A stretch of DNA of 12,610 nucleotides from an uncultured Terrimonas sp. (GCA_946886925.1 CAMPJQ010000023.1:1-12610), one strand, 5' to 3'. Counted from the stretch's first letter, positions 1 through 8,819 are shown. Made by a program: numbers and translations. Notes: a model not told the origin generated them from the sequence alone.

Positions 1-1347
1 CACCTGGTCTACCCTCATAAACAAAGTGGCATTGCCCTCCATTACATCTAATAAAAGCGTTTCATAAGCCTCGGGTTCATGCTCATCGTAGGCCTCATCA
101 TAGTTGAAGATCATATCCACAGGACTTAAGGTCATATCCTGTCCGGGCCTTTTGGCCTGGAAACGGATGCGGATATCCATTTCGGGTTGTATGCTTATGG
201 TGAGCCTGTTGGGGCGCCAGGTATCGGCTGCCTCCCGCGGAAATGCAAAGCTGGGAGCCGGGCGAAATTGCAGGGTAATAATGGTGCTCTTGTTGTGCAT
301 GCGCTTGCCGGTACGCACATAAAAAGGAACATCCTGCCAGCGCCAGTTGTCAATATAAAATTTAACGGCAGCAAAGGTTTCAACGTTCGATTCCGGGTTC
401 ACGTTTTTTTCCTGGCGGTAGCCCGTCATCTTTTCGCCTTTCATCCATCCTTCAGCATACTGCCCTCTGGCTGCATAATCCTGCACACTGGCGTGATCTA
501 TTTTGCGGATGGCATTCAGCACATCTACTTTTTTATTGCGGATCTCGTTGGCATCAAAGGATACCGGCGCCTCCATGGCAATCATACACATCAGCTGCAA
601 CATATGGTTCTGCACCATATCGCGCAGGGCGCCTGATTTTTCATAATAAGCGCCCCGGCTCTCGGCGCCAACTGTTTCTGCCGCGGTGATCTGTACGTTT
701 TCAATATAGTTGCGGTTCCATATGGGCTCAAATAAAGCATTGGCGAAACGCAGAGCCAAAATATTCTGTACCGTTTCCTTGCCTAAGTAATGATCAATGC
801 GGAATATCTGGTCTTCATCAAACATTGTGCTCAGCAAATGGTTCAGTTCCATTGCACTTTGCAGATCGTGACCAAAAGGTTTTTCAATAACGATGCGGGT
901 ACATTTGGTATCGGCACAGATGTTCAGCGGACCCAGTTTGGCGGCAATATCGGGCACCAACTGTGGCGCCACAGCCAGGTAAAAAATAACGTTGGGATGT
1001 TCGCCAAAAGTGGCCTCCTTTTCTTTAACGATGGCGGATATCTGTTGGTAGGCTGGTTCATCTTCAGCATCCATTTGCAGGTAGCTGATGTGCTTTGAAA
1101 AGTCATTCCATTTATCATTCACTTCATCCTTGCGCCGCGAAAACTTTTTAATTCCTTCCAGCAAATGTTCTCTGTATGTTTCGTTTGAATAATCAGATCT
1201 TCCAATGCCAACAATGCCAAACTTTTCAGGCATCCAGTCGTCGAGAAACAAATTATATAAGGCAGGAGTTAGTTTGCGAAGATTAAGATCTCCGCTTCCT
1301 CCAAAAATGAAAATGAGTGAAGCAGGTGGTCGTTTATGGTTCTGCAT
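1..1347 (-). CDS. zwf: Glucose-6-phosphate 1-dehydrogenase, 3' end outside window
   Basis: Oxidises glucose 6-phosphate to 6-phosphogluconolactone with NADP+ (or NAD+), the first step of the oxidative pentose phosphate pathway, in the cytoplasm. I translated the minus strand from the ATG at 1347: 449 codons stay open to the window edge without a frameshift, so about 50 C-terminal residues of the usual ~500 are missing. Visible motifs are the N-terminal dinucleotide-binding GGSGDL (residues 16-21), EKPFGHD (165-171), and the substrate/active-site motif RIDHYLGKE (183-191) with its catalytic-region His, followed by LALRFAN. The start is fixed by an in-frame TAA just upstream. It lies 108 bp downstream of gnd on the same strand, with no exact TAnnTTTG element in the gap, so co-transcription from the gnd promoter is likely. 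In other Bacteroidota a 6-phosphogluconolactonase gene often follows; that would lie outside this window. Confidence 0.96.
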   Translation of the reverse strand, partial: MQNHKRPPASLIFIFGGSGDLNLRKLTPALYNLFLDDWMPEKFGIVGIGRSDYSNETYREHLLEGIKKFSRRKDEVNDKWNDFSKHISYLQMDAEDEPAYQQISAIVKEKEATFGEHPNVIFYLAVAPQLVPDIAAKLGPLNICADTKCTRIVIEKPFGHDLQSAMELNHLLSTMFDEDQIFRIDHYLGKETVQNILALRFANALFEPIWNRNYIENVQITAAETVGAESRGAYYEKSGALRDMVQNHMLQLMCMIAMEAPVSFDANEIRNKKVDVLNAIRKIDHASVQDYAARGQYAEGWMKGEKMTGYRQEKNVNPESNVETFAAVKFYIDNWRWQDVPFYVRTGKRMHNKSTIITLQFRPAPSFAFPREAADTWRPNRLTISIQPEMDIRIRFQAKRPGQDMTLSPVDMIFNYDEAYDEHEPEAYETLLLDVMEGNATLFMRVDQV

Positions 1348-1393
1348 GCTTTAACGATTCAAAAACTGTTGATTATGTATGTCGGCCGAATTT

Positions 1394-1438
1394 TGCCACG
1401 GATGCACCAATAAAACCAGTGTATTATAATTCGTGGCA
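1394..1438. repeat. REP-like imperfect inverted repeat between gnd and zwf
   Basis: Arms TGCCACGGAT (1394-1403) and ATTCGTGGCA (1429-1438) pair over 10 positions with one G-T mismatch (a G-U pair in RNA). An inner CAC/GTG match at 1405-1407 and 1419-1421 extends it. The pattern of GCCAC followed by short GAT/CAC words resembles the dispersed palindromes (GCCACGAATTACACGAAT type) that I recall from many Bacteroidota and other genomes. It lies in the untranslated gap between gnd and zwf and, read on the minus strand, has no U-run, so it does not look like a terminator. Copy number in the genome cannot be judged from one window. Confidence 0.55.
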
Positions 1439-1455
1439 TTTGTTACTTGATCTTT

Positions 1456-2868
1456 TTATTGCCAGTTGGTATGAAAAATACCTTCTTCATCAATACGCTG
1501 ATACGTATGTGCGCCAAAAAAATCGCGCTGAGCCTGTATCAGGTTCGTGGGCATCACTTCGCTGCGGTAAGCATCAAAATATCCCAGCGACACTGCCAGT
1601 GCGGAAACAGGAATACCTGCCTGCACAGCCGTAGCGATGAATTTGCGGGTATTGGCTGTTCTCGGTTTCAGAAGTGCAGCAATATGGCTATCCAGTAAAA
1701 TATTAGAAAGTGCGGGATTATTGGAATAGGCCTGGTAAAATATTTCCAGTAAAGTAGAGCGGATGATACAACCTCCCCTCCATATTTTTACCACCTGCGG
1801 AAGCGGAATCTCCATGTCGTATTCCTTGGAAGCCACAAATAACAATGCCAACCCCTGCGCATAGCTGATCAATGTTCCCAGAAACAGGGCTTCTCTTGCC
1901 TGCTGGATAATATCTTCTTTGGAAACCCCCGTTATTTTAATAACGGAAGGATATATTTTAGATGCGTTTACCCTTTCCTGTTTGAGCGCCGAAAAATTAC
2001 GCATACTTACGGCAATATCTATGGTAGGGATGGCAATACCCAGGTCCATAGCGTCCTGCGATGTCCATTTGCCCGTTCCTTTGGAACCCGCCTTATCCAA
2101 AATCATATCCACCAATCGTTTGCCGGTTTTATCGTCTGTTTTTAAAAATATATCACGGGTTATTTCCACCAGGAAAGACTGCAGTTCGCCTTCATTCCAT
2201 TGTTTAAATACTTCATGCAGTTCATCATTGGTTAAGCCATAGCCGCGGTGCAGCACATCATATACTTCGCTGATCAGTTGCATAATGCCATATTCAATAC
2301 CATTGTGCACCATTTTTACATAATGGCCTGCAGCGCCCTTACCCAGGTGTGCTACACAGGGCTCGCCGTTAACCTTGGCCGAAACGGCTTCCAGCATCGG
2401 TTTTACATGAGGGTAGGCTTCGGGATCACCGCCGGGCATAATACTGGGGCCTCTCCTGGCGCCTTCTTCGCCGCCTGAAACACCCATACCCATAAAATGA
2501 AAACCTTTTTCCTGCATGTACTGTACACGTCGCAGTGTATCGGTGTAATGCGAATTACCCCCATCAATAACAATATCGCCTTTATCGAGCAGGGGAATCA
2601 GCTCGCCGAGCACATCGTCTACCGGTTTACCTGCCTGTACCAGCATCATAATTCTGCGGGGCGATTTAAGTGCATCCACCATTACTTTCAAATCGGAAGT
2701 GCCTTTTACCGTAGTGCCCGCAACAATTTCACTTTCTAATTCCGTAACTTTTTGCGGGCTCCTGTTGTATCCTATTACTGCAAAGCCATGATCGGCCATA
2801 TTTAATAACAGGTTGCGTCCCATAACGCCTAACCCAATCAATCCAAAATCGAATAATTGATTTGCCAT
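1456..2868 (-). CDS. gnd: 6-phosphogluconate dehydrogenase, decarboxylating
   Basis: Converts 6-phosphogluconate to ribulose 5-phosphate and CO2 with reduction of NADP+, the third step of the oxidative pentose phosphate pathway; cytoplasmic, normally a dimer. The 470-residue length is normal for the long (E. coli/mammalian-type) class. An N-terminal Rossmann domain carries GLIGLGVMG (9-17). The catalytic pair is seen as K185 and E192 in KMVHNGIEYG. The family signature ILDKAGSKGTGKW lies at 256-268, and the substrate-binding WRGGCIIRS segment is in the C-terminal helical domain. The ATG at 2868 places the Rossmann motif at the expected distance. It is the first gene of a gnd-zwf pair and has an exact TAnnTTTG promoter element about 28 bp upstream. 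The C-terminal sequence is complete and ends in TAA-type termination just before the zwf leader. Confidence 0.97.
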   Translation of the reverse strand: MANQLFDFGLIGLGVMGRNLLLNMADHGFAVIGYNRSPQKVTELESEIVAGTTVKGTSDLKVMVDALKSPRRIMMLVQAGKPVDDVLGELIPLLDKGDIVIDGGNSHYTDTLRRVQYMQEKGFHFMGMGVSGGEEGARRGPSIMPGGDPEAYPHVKPMLEAVSAKVNGEPCVAHLGKGAAGHYVKMVHNGIEYGIMQLISEVYDVLHRGYGLTNDELHEVFKQWNEGELQSFLVEITRDIFLKTDDKTGKRLVDMILDKAGSKGTGKWTSQDAMDLGIAIPTIDIAVSMRNFSALKQERVNASKIYPSVIKITGVSKEDIIQQAREALFLGTLISYAQGLALLFVASKEYDMEIPLPQVVKIWRGGCIIRSTLLEIFYQAYSNNPALSNILLDSHIAALLKPRTANTRKFIATAVQAGIPVSALAVSLGYFDAYRSEVMPTNLIQAQRDFFGAHTYQRIDEEGIFHTNWQ

Positions 2869-2896
2869 TGTAATATTAATAAAATGAAAAGGAGCG

Positions 2897-2904
2897 CAAA
2901 TTTA
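2897..2904 (-). promoter_or_regulatory. Candidate -7 promoter element of gnd-zwf
   Basis: TAAATTTG on the minus strand matches the Bacteroidota -7 consensus TAnnTTTG exactly. It ends 28 bp before the gnd ATG, giving a short AT-rich leader. I do not see a clear -33 TTTG at the usual spacing, so this rests on the -7 element and its position. Confidence 0.4.
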
Positions 2905-2981
2905 GGTGATTTCATCTGTTTATCTTTCGATGATTTTCAGTTGCAAGATAATAACTGCCTGAAGGATAGCACTATAACGAT

Positions 2982-3209
2982 CTATTTCACCTCCTCAAAA
3001 TCAATATATTCCCCGGAAGGAGATTTTTTGGCGGCCTGTTGCTGAGGCGGCGGCGCAGAAGATTGTTGCTGCATCTGCTCGTGCATGCGCTGCTGCATTT
3101 CGTTGAACTGTTTTTTAATTTGTTTTCCCGTTCTAAAAACCGGGATCAAAAAGCCCGTAATGAAGCGGTAAAGCACATAACCCAGGAGTATGTATAAAAT
3201 ATATTTCAT
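2982..3209 (-). CDS. Small membrane-anchored protein, DUF4834-like
   Basis: A 75-residue protein of unknown function. After the ATG at 3209 there is one hydrophobic segment (about residues 3-22, with LYILLGYVLYRF), then a basic stretch RTGKQIKKQ, a Gln/Met-rich probable short helix (about 32-55), a Pro/Gln-rich linker and an acidic end, GEYIDFEEVK. This build, one N-terminal membrane helix plus a terminal GxYxDFEEv motif, resembles the DUF4834 family of small Bacteroidota proteins; I give this from memory of the family. An in-frame TTG three codons upstream is possible, but the ATG gives a normal membrane-anchor start. It sits between thiL and gnd on the same strand, with 100- and 113-bp gaps. 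Nothing in the context suggests a function. Confidence 0.75.
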   Translation of the reverse strand: MKYILYILLGYVLYRFITGFLIPVFRTGKQIKKQFNEMQQRMHEQMQQQSSAPPPQQQAAKKSPSGEYIDFEEVK

Positions 3210-3309
3210 TGCAGGCAACGAAGTTAATATTTTTCTTATTTTTTAACCATAGTAAGATGTTAAGATTGACATGAAATGACGAATGGTGAAACTACTCAAC
3301 CATTTGCTT

Positions 3310-4338
3310 CTACCCAAACGCATTCCATCCCTGTGCTGTTAAAGCGTGTTTGTTGCCCGACCGGGTTATTATATGACTGCCCTGGGCCGGTTCGGTAATA
3401 TAGCCAATAACGCTGATCTGTTCATTGAGCACAATTTTATCGTAATCCTCCTGCTTAATGGTAAAAAGCAATTCATAATCTTCGCCACCGCTTAACGCGC
3501 AGGCAGTGGGGTCAAGATCAAGCTTAAACGCAAACTGCCGCGACGCCTCGTCAACAGGGATTTTATCTTCATGGAGTACACAACCCACGTTGCTTTGTTT
3601 ACAAATATGTAATATTTCGCTGCTCAGCCCGTCGCTTATATCCATCATACTGGTAGGAAGGATGTCGTTCTCTTCAAAAAAGCTGATGATATCTTTTCTT
3701 GCTTCAGGCTTCAATAACCTGCGTAAAATATAATCCTGGCTTTCCAGGTCGGGCTGTACGGAAGGGCTTTCCATGAATATTTTTTTCTCTCTTTCCATCA
3801 GCAATAACCCGAGGTAAGCCGCTCCCAGATCGCCGCTTACGCAAACCAGGTCGCCTTTTTTAGCGCCATCGCGTTTTACAAAGCGGTCGGGTATCACTTC
3901 GCCAATTGCCGTAACGCTTATTATGAATCCTTTATTGGAAGTAGTGGTGTCGCCTCCTACAAGATCTACATTGTATTTTTCACATGCAGCGTATACACCT
4001 TCGTAAAATTCTTCCAGTGCTTCAACACTAAAACGGTTGCTGATGCCTATGCTCAGGGTAATTTGTGCCGGCATAGCATTCATGGCATATACATCACTCA
4101 GGTTTACAATTACACTCTTATATCCCAAATGCGTGAGCGGTGTATACACCATATCAAAATGAACACCTTCTATCAGCAGATCGGTAGTTACTACAATTTG
4201 TTTACCAAAATGATCCAGTACGGCGGCATCATCGCCTATGCTTAACACAGTGGAGGCATGATGTGTTTCATTGTTTTGGGTAAGATGATCAATCAACCCA
4301 AATTCACCAAGTGATGCTATTTCTGTACGTGATGACAT
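3310..4338 (-). CDS. thiL: Thiamine-monophosphate kinase
   Basis: Phosphorylates thiamine monophosphate to thiamine diphosphate, the last step in making the cofactor; ATP- and Mg2+-dependent, cytoplasmic, PurM/AIR-synthase-like fold. The 342-residue protein shows the family landmarks in order: SIGDDAA (33-39), TTDLLIEGVHF (51-61), NLSDVYAMNAMP (79-90, the Asp-rich metal/substrate site), GGDTT (128-132), SGDLGAA (168-174), DISDGLSSE (233-241) and SGGEDYELLFT (283-293). The start ATG at 4338 gives the usual short N-terminus ahead of the 'GEFGLIDHLT' helix. The product, thiamine diphosphate, is the transketolase cofactor, so it serves the same pentose phosphate metabolism as the nearby gnd-zwf, though it is not specific to it. 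No other thi gene is in the window. It lies 67 bp downstream of suhB and may share its transcript. Confidence 0.96.
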   Translation of the reverse strand: MSSRTEIASLGEFGLIDHLTQNNETHHASTVLSIGDDAAVLDHFGKQIVVTTDLLIEGVHFDMVYTPLTHLGYKSVIVNLSDVYAMNAMPAQITLSIGISNRFSVEALEEFYEGVYAACEKYNVDLVGGDTTTSNKGFIISVTAIGEVIPDRFVKRDGAKKGDLVCVSGDLGAAYLGLLLMEREKKIFMESPSVQPDLESQDYILRRLLKPEARKDIISFFEENDILPTSMMDISDGLSSEILHICKQSNVGCVLHEDKIPVDEASRQFAFKLDLDPTACALSGGEDYELLFTIKQEDYDKIVLNEQISVIGYITEPAQGSHIITRSGNKHALTAQGWNAFG

Positions 4339-4405
4339 GAAAAATGATTAAAGGTAAAAAGTGAATGATGAGGCCAGGTGACCTTATCTTTCACCCAGGT
4401 TAATA

Positions 4406-5179
4406 TTATTGAGCACCGTTTATGCAGGCTAACAACGCATCATGTATTTTTCCGTTGGTAGCCAGTATCTGCGGTTGATAAGGAGAATAGTAGTTGTTGC
4501 TGAAGTCTGTGATCTTCCCCCCGGCCTCTTCAACCATTAGAAAGCCGGCGGCGCTGTCCCATGGTTGTAACCTGTGCTCATAAAAACCATCGAACCTGCC
4601 TGCAGCTACCCAGCACAGGTCAATGGCTGCAGAACCCAAACGCCTCACCGGGATGCCTTTCCGGATCAGGGCATTAAAAACATCTAATGGACCGTTTGGC
4701 TCATCCAACAGGCTGTATGGAAAACCGGTAACTAAGCAGGAGCTGGCCAGGTCGGGTTTTGAGCTTACGCGGATAGGTTTATCATTCAGGGTTGCACCCT
4801 CGCCCTTTTCGGCTAGGAAAAGTTCATCTATGAAAGGATTGTACACTGCACCCAAAATCATTTTCCCTTCGTGTTCAATACCTATGCTTACACAGCAAAT
4901 GGGAATACCGTTCGCGTAATTAACCGTTCCGTCTATAGGATCAATGATCCATTTATAAGCGGAATCCATAACAAGTTCTCCAATCTCTTCACTCAGGATA
5001 AAATGATCGGGATAGTTTTTTTTGATAATATCAATAATGGCTTTTTCGGACTTGTGGTCTATTTCTGTTACTAAGTTATTGATGCCCTCTTTATTGGAAA
5101 TTTTGAAGTTTCCGTTAAACGAATCCCGCATAATGGTACCCGCTGCTTCGGCAGCCTCTAATAAAGTTGATTTTAACAT
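4406..5179 (-). CDS. suhB: Inositol-monophosphatase family protein (SuhB-like)
   Basis: A Mg2+-dependent, Li+-sensitive-type phosphatase of the IMPase/FIG superfamily, cytoplasmic, expected to hydrolyse inositol 1-phosphate or a related sugar phosphate. From the ATG at 5179 it has 257 residues, the normal size. Metal-binding motifs are all present: TEIDHKSE (38-45), SEE (63-65), DPIDGTVNYANG (80-91) and WDSAAG (207-212), with LGSAAIDLCWVAAGRFDG before the last. An upstream in-frame TTG would add 18 residues with no family resemblance (MCLKANVDTH...), and an exact promoter element falls inside that extension, so the ATG is preferred. SuhB-like sequence alone does not separate inositol phosphatase from histidinol-phosphate or other sugar-phosphate phosphatases; no inositol or his gene is nearby. 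It is the first gene of the leftward run suhB-thiL-DUF4834-like. Confidence 0.9.
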   Translation of the reverse strand: MLKSTLLEAAEAAGTIMRDSFNGNFKISNKEGINNLVTEIDHKSEKAIIDIIKKNYPDHFILSEEIGELVMDSAYKWIIDPIDGTVNYANGIPICCVSIGIEHEGKMILGAVYNPFIDELFLAEKGEGATLNDKPIRVSSKPDLASSCLVTGFPYSLLDEPNGPLDVFNALIRKGIPVRRLGSAAIDLCWVAAGRFDGFYEHRLQPWDSAAGFLMVEEAGGKITDFSNNYYSPYQPQILATNGKIHDALLACINGAQ

Positions 5180-5183
5180 AGCG

Positions 5184-5191
5184 CAAAGATA
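5184..5191 (-). promoter_or_regulatory. Candidate -7 promoter element of suhB
   Basis: TATCTTTG on the minus strand is an exact TAnnTTTG match. Only four bases (CGCT) separate it from the suhB ATG, so a transcript starting at the usual distance would have almost no leader. No convincing -33 TTTG is seen at 19-21 bp upstream. Confidence 0.4.
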
Positions 5192-5340
5192 ACAACTTGC
5201 AAAATGTGTATCTACATTTGCTTTGAGGCACAAAATTCAAATGAAAGTCATCTTTGTTTAATCGTCATCCAACCGGCGCAATTTTAGCTATCTATTGATA
5301 AAATTAACCTGGCTGGAAAATCAAAACTTCAAAAAAGAGT

Positions 5341-5348
5341 TATCTTTA
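5341..5348 (+). promoter_or_regulatory. Possible -7 promoter element of the Bax-inhibitor-like gene
   Basis: TATCTTTA matches TAnnTTTG in seven of eight positions including the spacer, 23 bp before the ATG at 5372, in the 192-bp divergent region shared with suhB. The rest of that region (5192-5340) is AT-rich and I see no gene or clear operator in it. Confidence 0.28.
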
Positions 5349-5371
5349 CTCATAAACCTAAACTTATAAAT

Positions 5372-6127
5372 ATGGAATTATTTAAATCCGGTAATCCCAC
5401 CCTTAGTGAAAAAATGTTCAAGTCAACGCTCACAGCAGACCGAGAGGATGTTATGACCGTGAGAGGAACATTGAATAAATTTGGTTTTCTCTTTTTAATG
5501 GTGATGGCTACCGCTTTTTTTAGCTGGTACAGTTTTGGCAAAGGGGTAGATGTAACTTCTTATATGTGGGGCGGTGCTATAGGCGGATTGATTGTGGCGC
5601 TGGTAATCGTTTTCAAAAAAACATGGGCTCCGTTTCTGGCTCCCGCCTATGCTTTGTTAGAAGGATTGTTTGTAGGCGCTATCTCGGCCTATTACAACCA
5701 TGCATTTGAAGCAACCGCGCCATATATTATTACTCAAGCAGTAGGGTTAACATTTGGTGTGGCTATTGCTATGTTTGTTTTGTATAATATGCGCATCATC
5801 CGCGCTACGGAAACTTTTAAATCGGTTATTATAACAGCTACCGCGGGTATCGCTATTTTTTATCTCATTTCTATTGTACTCCGTTTTTTCAGCATAGATA
5901 TTCCATTTATTCACCAGGGCAGCACATTTGGAATTATCTTTTCATTGTTTGTTGTGGGTATCGCCGCGCTTAACCTGATACTGGATTTTGATATGATTGA
6001 GCGTGGCTCCGATGCAGGCGCCCCTAAGTTCATGGAATGGTATGGCGCTTTTGGACTATTGGTTACCATTGTATGGCTGTATCTTGAAATATTAAGATTG
6101 CTGGCGAAACTGAACAGCAGGAAATAA
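5372..6127 (+). CDS. YccA/Bax-inhibitor-1 family membrane protein
   Basis: A 251-residue integral inner-membrane protein of the Bax inhibitor-1/YccA superfamily (COG4760-like). Members studied elsewhere act as pH-sensitive Ca2+ leak channels (BsYetJ) or modulate FtsH protease (YccA); which applies here is unknown. About seven hydrophobic segments are visible: roughly 35-52, 64-81, 86-104, 112-139, 149-171, 180-205 and 221-244. The N-terminal NPTLSEKMF segment is typical of this bacterial subgroup. The acidic DFDMIERG (205-212), before the last helix, occupies the place where family members carry their conserved acidic residues. The start ATG has an AT-rich leader without Shine-Dalgarno sequence, as usual in this phylum. 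It is the only plus-strand gene here, transcribed away from suhB and ending at a strong terminator. Confidence 0.9.
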   Translation: MELFKSGNPTLSEKMFKSTLTADREDVMTVRGTLNKFGFLFLMVMATAFFSWYSFGKGVDVTSYMWGGAIGGLIVALVIVFKKTWAPFLAPAYALLEGLFVGAISAYYNHAFEATAPYIITQAVGLTFGVAIAMFVLYNMRIIRATETFKSVIITATAGIAIFYLISIVLRFFSIDIPFIHQGSTFGIIFSLFVVGIAALNLILDFDMIERGSDAGAPKFMEWYGAFGLLVTIVWLYLEILRLLAKLNSRK

Positions 6128-6166
6128 GCTATCCCTAACGAAACGGTATCTTCTAAACAAATTTGT

Positions 6167-6197
6167 AAACCGCCGCCGCAGAGTGGCGGTTTTTTAT
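6167..6197 (+). terminator. Intrinsic terminator between convergent genes
   Basis: A perfect 8-bp stem, AAACCGCC (6167-6174) with GGCGGTTT (6185-6192), a 10-nt loop, and a run of six T (6190-6195) on the plus strand. It ends the Bax-inhibitor-like gene 40 bp after its stop. On the minus strand the stem is followed only by a weak U-poor tail, so it may serve the convergent GH63 gene less well. Confidence 0.85.
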
Positions 6198-6212
6198 TAG
6201 AACAAACCTCCA

Positions 6213-8807
6213 CTACAGCAATCCCGCTATCAATCCTGTCCACCCGGTTTGGTGCGACGCGCCCAATCCTTTACCATTATCGCCGTGAAAATATTCGTGA
6301 AACAGAATATAGTTGTTAAAATGCGGGTTGTTCTGGAGTTTATTGTTGTCGCCATATATCGGCCTTTGTCCATTAGCGTCTTTTAAAAACAACCGTTTCA
6401 ATCGTGCAGACAGCTCTTTGCTAATTTGGGCCAATGTTAAATACTGGCCGGAACGGGTGGGGTACTCCACCTTAAACCCATCGCCGTAAAATAGGTGGAA
6501 TTTTTGCAGAGATTCGATGATCAAAAAATTCAATGGCATCCATACCGGCCCACGCCAGTTGGAATTTCCTCCAAAAACCGGAACAGGCGATTCCGCAGGG
6601 GCATATTGCATGTTATACGTTCCTTCATCATTGGTTATTGTATAGGGATGCTGATCATGAAATTTAGACAGTGACCGGATACCATATGGACTGAGAAACT
6701 CCATTTCATCAAGCATGCGGGATAAAATTTTTTTCATGCGGTGCTCCCGCAGCAAAGAGAGCAGGTGCATCTCATTGTCGCCTTTTTCATTCCAGTGTGA
6801 AACCAGGTTAGCGAGTTCGGGGCGGTGTTTCAAAAACCAATTCAGGTGCCCTGTAAATTTAGTTTGCTTTTTGAGTATGGTTTCATGTAATATTTCCACC
6901 ACAAATAAAGGGATAAGGCCAACCATTGACCTTACTTTCAGTTTAATTTCTTTTCCTCCCGGTATTTTTAACTCGTCATAATAAAAGGCATCTTCTTCAT
7001 CCCATAAGCCACTCGCATTTTCACCCATAACAGACATAGCGCCGGCGATATACATGAAATGCTCAAAAAATTTAGTTGCCATATCCTGGTAAACAGGATT
7101 GGTTTCAGCAAGTTCCAGCGCAATCCGCATCAGGTTTAAGCTATAGGCCGCCATCCAACTGGTTCCATCCGATTGTTCCAGAACGGTTCCCCCGGGGAAT
7201 TTTTGATTGCGGTTAAATACACCGATATTATCCATGCCCAAAAAGCCGCCTTCAAAAATATTATTTCCGGTTTCATCTTTCCGGTTTACCCACCAGGTAA
7301 AGTTGAGCATCAGCTTATGAAAAACCGTTTCTAAAAAGGCGGTATCACCTTTCCCCCCGTTACTTTTTTTATCTATTTCGTACACCCTGTAGGTTGCCCA
7401 GGCGTGCACGGGAGGATTAACATCTCCCAATGCCCACTCATAAGCAGGCAACTGTCCGTTGGGATGAATATACCATTCGTGTGTTAGCAACAGCAGTTGC
7501 TTTTTTGCGAAAGTCGCGTCCACCATTGCCAGGGTAATACAATGAAAAGCGAGGTCCCATGCTGCATACCATGGATATTCCCATTTATCGGGCATAGAAA
7601 TAATATCTGCGTTGTTCAAATGTTTCCATTCATTATTTCTTCCCTCAAGTCTTTCAGCGGGAGGCAATGGACCAGCAGGGTCACCTTTTAACCATTGCCC
7701 AACATCATAATAATAAAACTGTTTACTCCATAGCATACCTGCCAATGCCTGGCGCTGTACATTCTTCTCATCTTCGGAACTGATATTTCTTTGAAGGTCA
7801 TGATAGAAATTATTTGCTTCCTGCAAACACTGCTGAAGCAGTTCATCAAAATTGGATAAAGCATTATCAACCTCCCCGGCCACCAGCCGCAGTTTAATAA
7901 CATGGCATTGATTGCCTTCTACTGTAACATCATAATGGATCGTAACTTTTGTTCCCGTGTTTGTACCATTAACTGTTGGAAGATGATGAACGATAAAATC
8001 ATTAATACCATCTTTGAAATATTTTTTCCCGTCATCATAATTATACAATTTTTTTGTATTCGTTTCATTCTCACAAAATAAAAGTTCATCCGCCTTTTGA
8101 TAATACAAACGGAATGGTTTCATACGGGCATGCTGTACAGCAATGGTCCCGTTATCATCAGCAGAAAGCGATGGCTTTTTATTATCGTAACCCCACGACC
8201 AGGTATTGCGAAACCAAAGCGTGGGCAACACCTGGAGAGCTGCCGGCTGAGATGAACGGTTGCATATGGTTAATTGAATAAGGATATCATCGGTATCCAC
8301 CTTGGCATACTCAATAAAAATATCAAAATAAGCATCGGTATTAAAAATGCCGGTATCCATTAATTCAAACTCTGGCTGCAACCTGGTTCTGTTTTTATTT
8401 TCCCGAACGAGTTGCTGATAAGGAAATTCAGCCTGCGGATACTTATACAGCATTTTCATGTAAGAATGGGTGGGTGTAGCATCAAGATAGTAATACAACT
8501 CCTTTACATCTTCCCCATGATTGCCTTCGGCATTAGACAGACCAAATAAACGTTCCTTAATAATTGGGTCCTTCCCATTCCAGAACGCCGGCGCAAAGCA
8601 CAGCAATTGCTTATCATCACAAATACCACCCAATCCCTCCTCACCCCAGCGCCAGGCTATACTTCTGGCCTTATCATGCGTAGTGAACTGCCAGGCATCG
8701 CCATTGGAACTATAATCCTCTCTCACCGTTCCCCATTGTCGTTCCGATACATAAGGCCCCCATGTTTTCCATCCCTTTTTTAAAAGCCGTTCCTGTTCTA
8801 TATTCAT
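6213..8807 (-). CDS. GH63-type glycoside hydrolase, yeast YMR196W-like
   Basis: A large (864-residue) glycosidase with an (alpha/alpha)6-barrel C-terminal half of the GH63/MGH1-like group; the whole length, including KTWGPYVSERQWGTVREDYS near the N-terminus, resembles the uncharacterised yeast protein YMR196W. An N-terminal beta-rich part (about 1-310) is followed by the catalytic part. Landmarks are WYAAWDLAFH (414-423), GMDN (525-528), LEQSDGTSW (543-551), NWRGPVW (750-756) and FHEYFHG (836-842) followed by HQTGWTG. By analogy with characterised GH63 enzymes, D526 and E838 are the best guesses for general acid and base; this is inference. No signal peptide, so the substrate should be a cytoplasmic glucoside. 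ATG at 8807 is preferred over a TTG three codons upstream. It follows the glucose-dehydrogenase-like gene by 96 bp. The exact substrate cannot be read from the sequence. Confidence 0.88.
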   Translation of the reverse strand: MNIEQERLLKKGWKTWGPYVSERQWGTVREDYSSNGDAWQFTTHDKARSIAWRWGEEGLGGICDDKQLLCFAPAFWNGKDPIIKERLFGLSNAEGNHGEDVKELYYYLDATPTHSYMKMLYKYPQAEFPYQQLVRENKNRTRLQPEFELMDTGIFNTDAYFDIFIEYAKVDTDDILIQLTICNRSSQPAALQVLPTLWFRNTWSWGYDNKKPSLSADDNGTIAVQHARMKPFRLYYQKADELLFCENETNTKKLYNYDDGKKYFKDGINDFIVHHLPTVNGTNTGTKVTIHYDVTVEGNQCHVIKLRLVAGEVDNALSNFDELLQQCLQEANNFYHDLQRNISSEDEKNVQRQALAGMLWSKQFYYYDVGQWLKGDPAGPLPPAERLEGRNNEWKHLNNADIISMPDKWEYPWYAAWDLAFHCITLAMVDATFAKKQLLLLTHEWYIHPNGQLPAYEWALGDVNPPVHAWATYRVYEIDKKSNGGKGDTAFLETVFHKLMLNFTWWVNRKDETGNNIFEGGFLGMDNIGVFNRNQKFPGGTVLEQSDGTSWMAAYSLNLMRIALELAETNPVYQDMATKFFEHFMYIAGAMSVMGENASGLWDEEDAFYYDELKIPGGKEIKLKVRSMVGLIPLFVVEILHETILKKQTKFTGHLNWFLKHRPELANLVSHWNEKGDNEMHLLSLLREHRMKKILSRMLDEMEFLSPYGIRSLSKFHDQHPYTITNDEGTYNMQYAPAESPVPVFGGNSNWRGPVWMPLNFLIIESLQKFHLFYGDGFKVEYPTRSGQYLTLAQISKELSARLKRLFLKDANGQRPIYGDNNKLQNNPHFNNYILFHEYFHGDNGKGLGASHQTGWTGLIAGLL

Positions 8808-8819
8808 ATCACCCAATAA

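Noticed and set aside
187..636. Long plus-strand open frames opposite the zwf gene
   Set aside because: They lie wholly antisense to a complete, motif-rich zwf reading frame and show no domain-like sequence.
1919..2739. Plus-strand open frames opposite gnd
   Set aside because: Antisense shadows of gnd; compositions follow the gnd codons and no motif or leader supports them.
3282..3304. AATGGT/ACCATT hairpin downstream of thiL
   Set aside because: Only a 6-bp AT-rich stem with an 11-nt loop and no U-run on the minus strand; too weak to call a terminator.
5180..5233. TTG-initiated 18-residue extension of suhB
   Set aside because: Contains no IMPase-family sequence and overlaps an exact promoter element; the ATG at 5179 gives the normal N-terminus.
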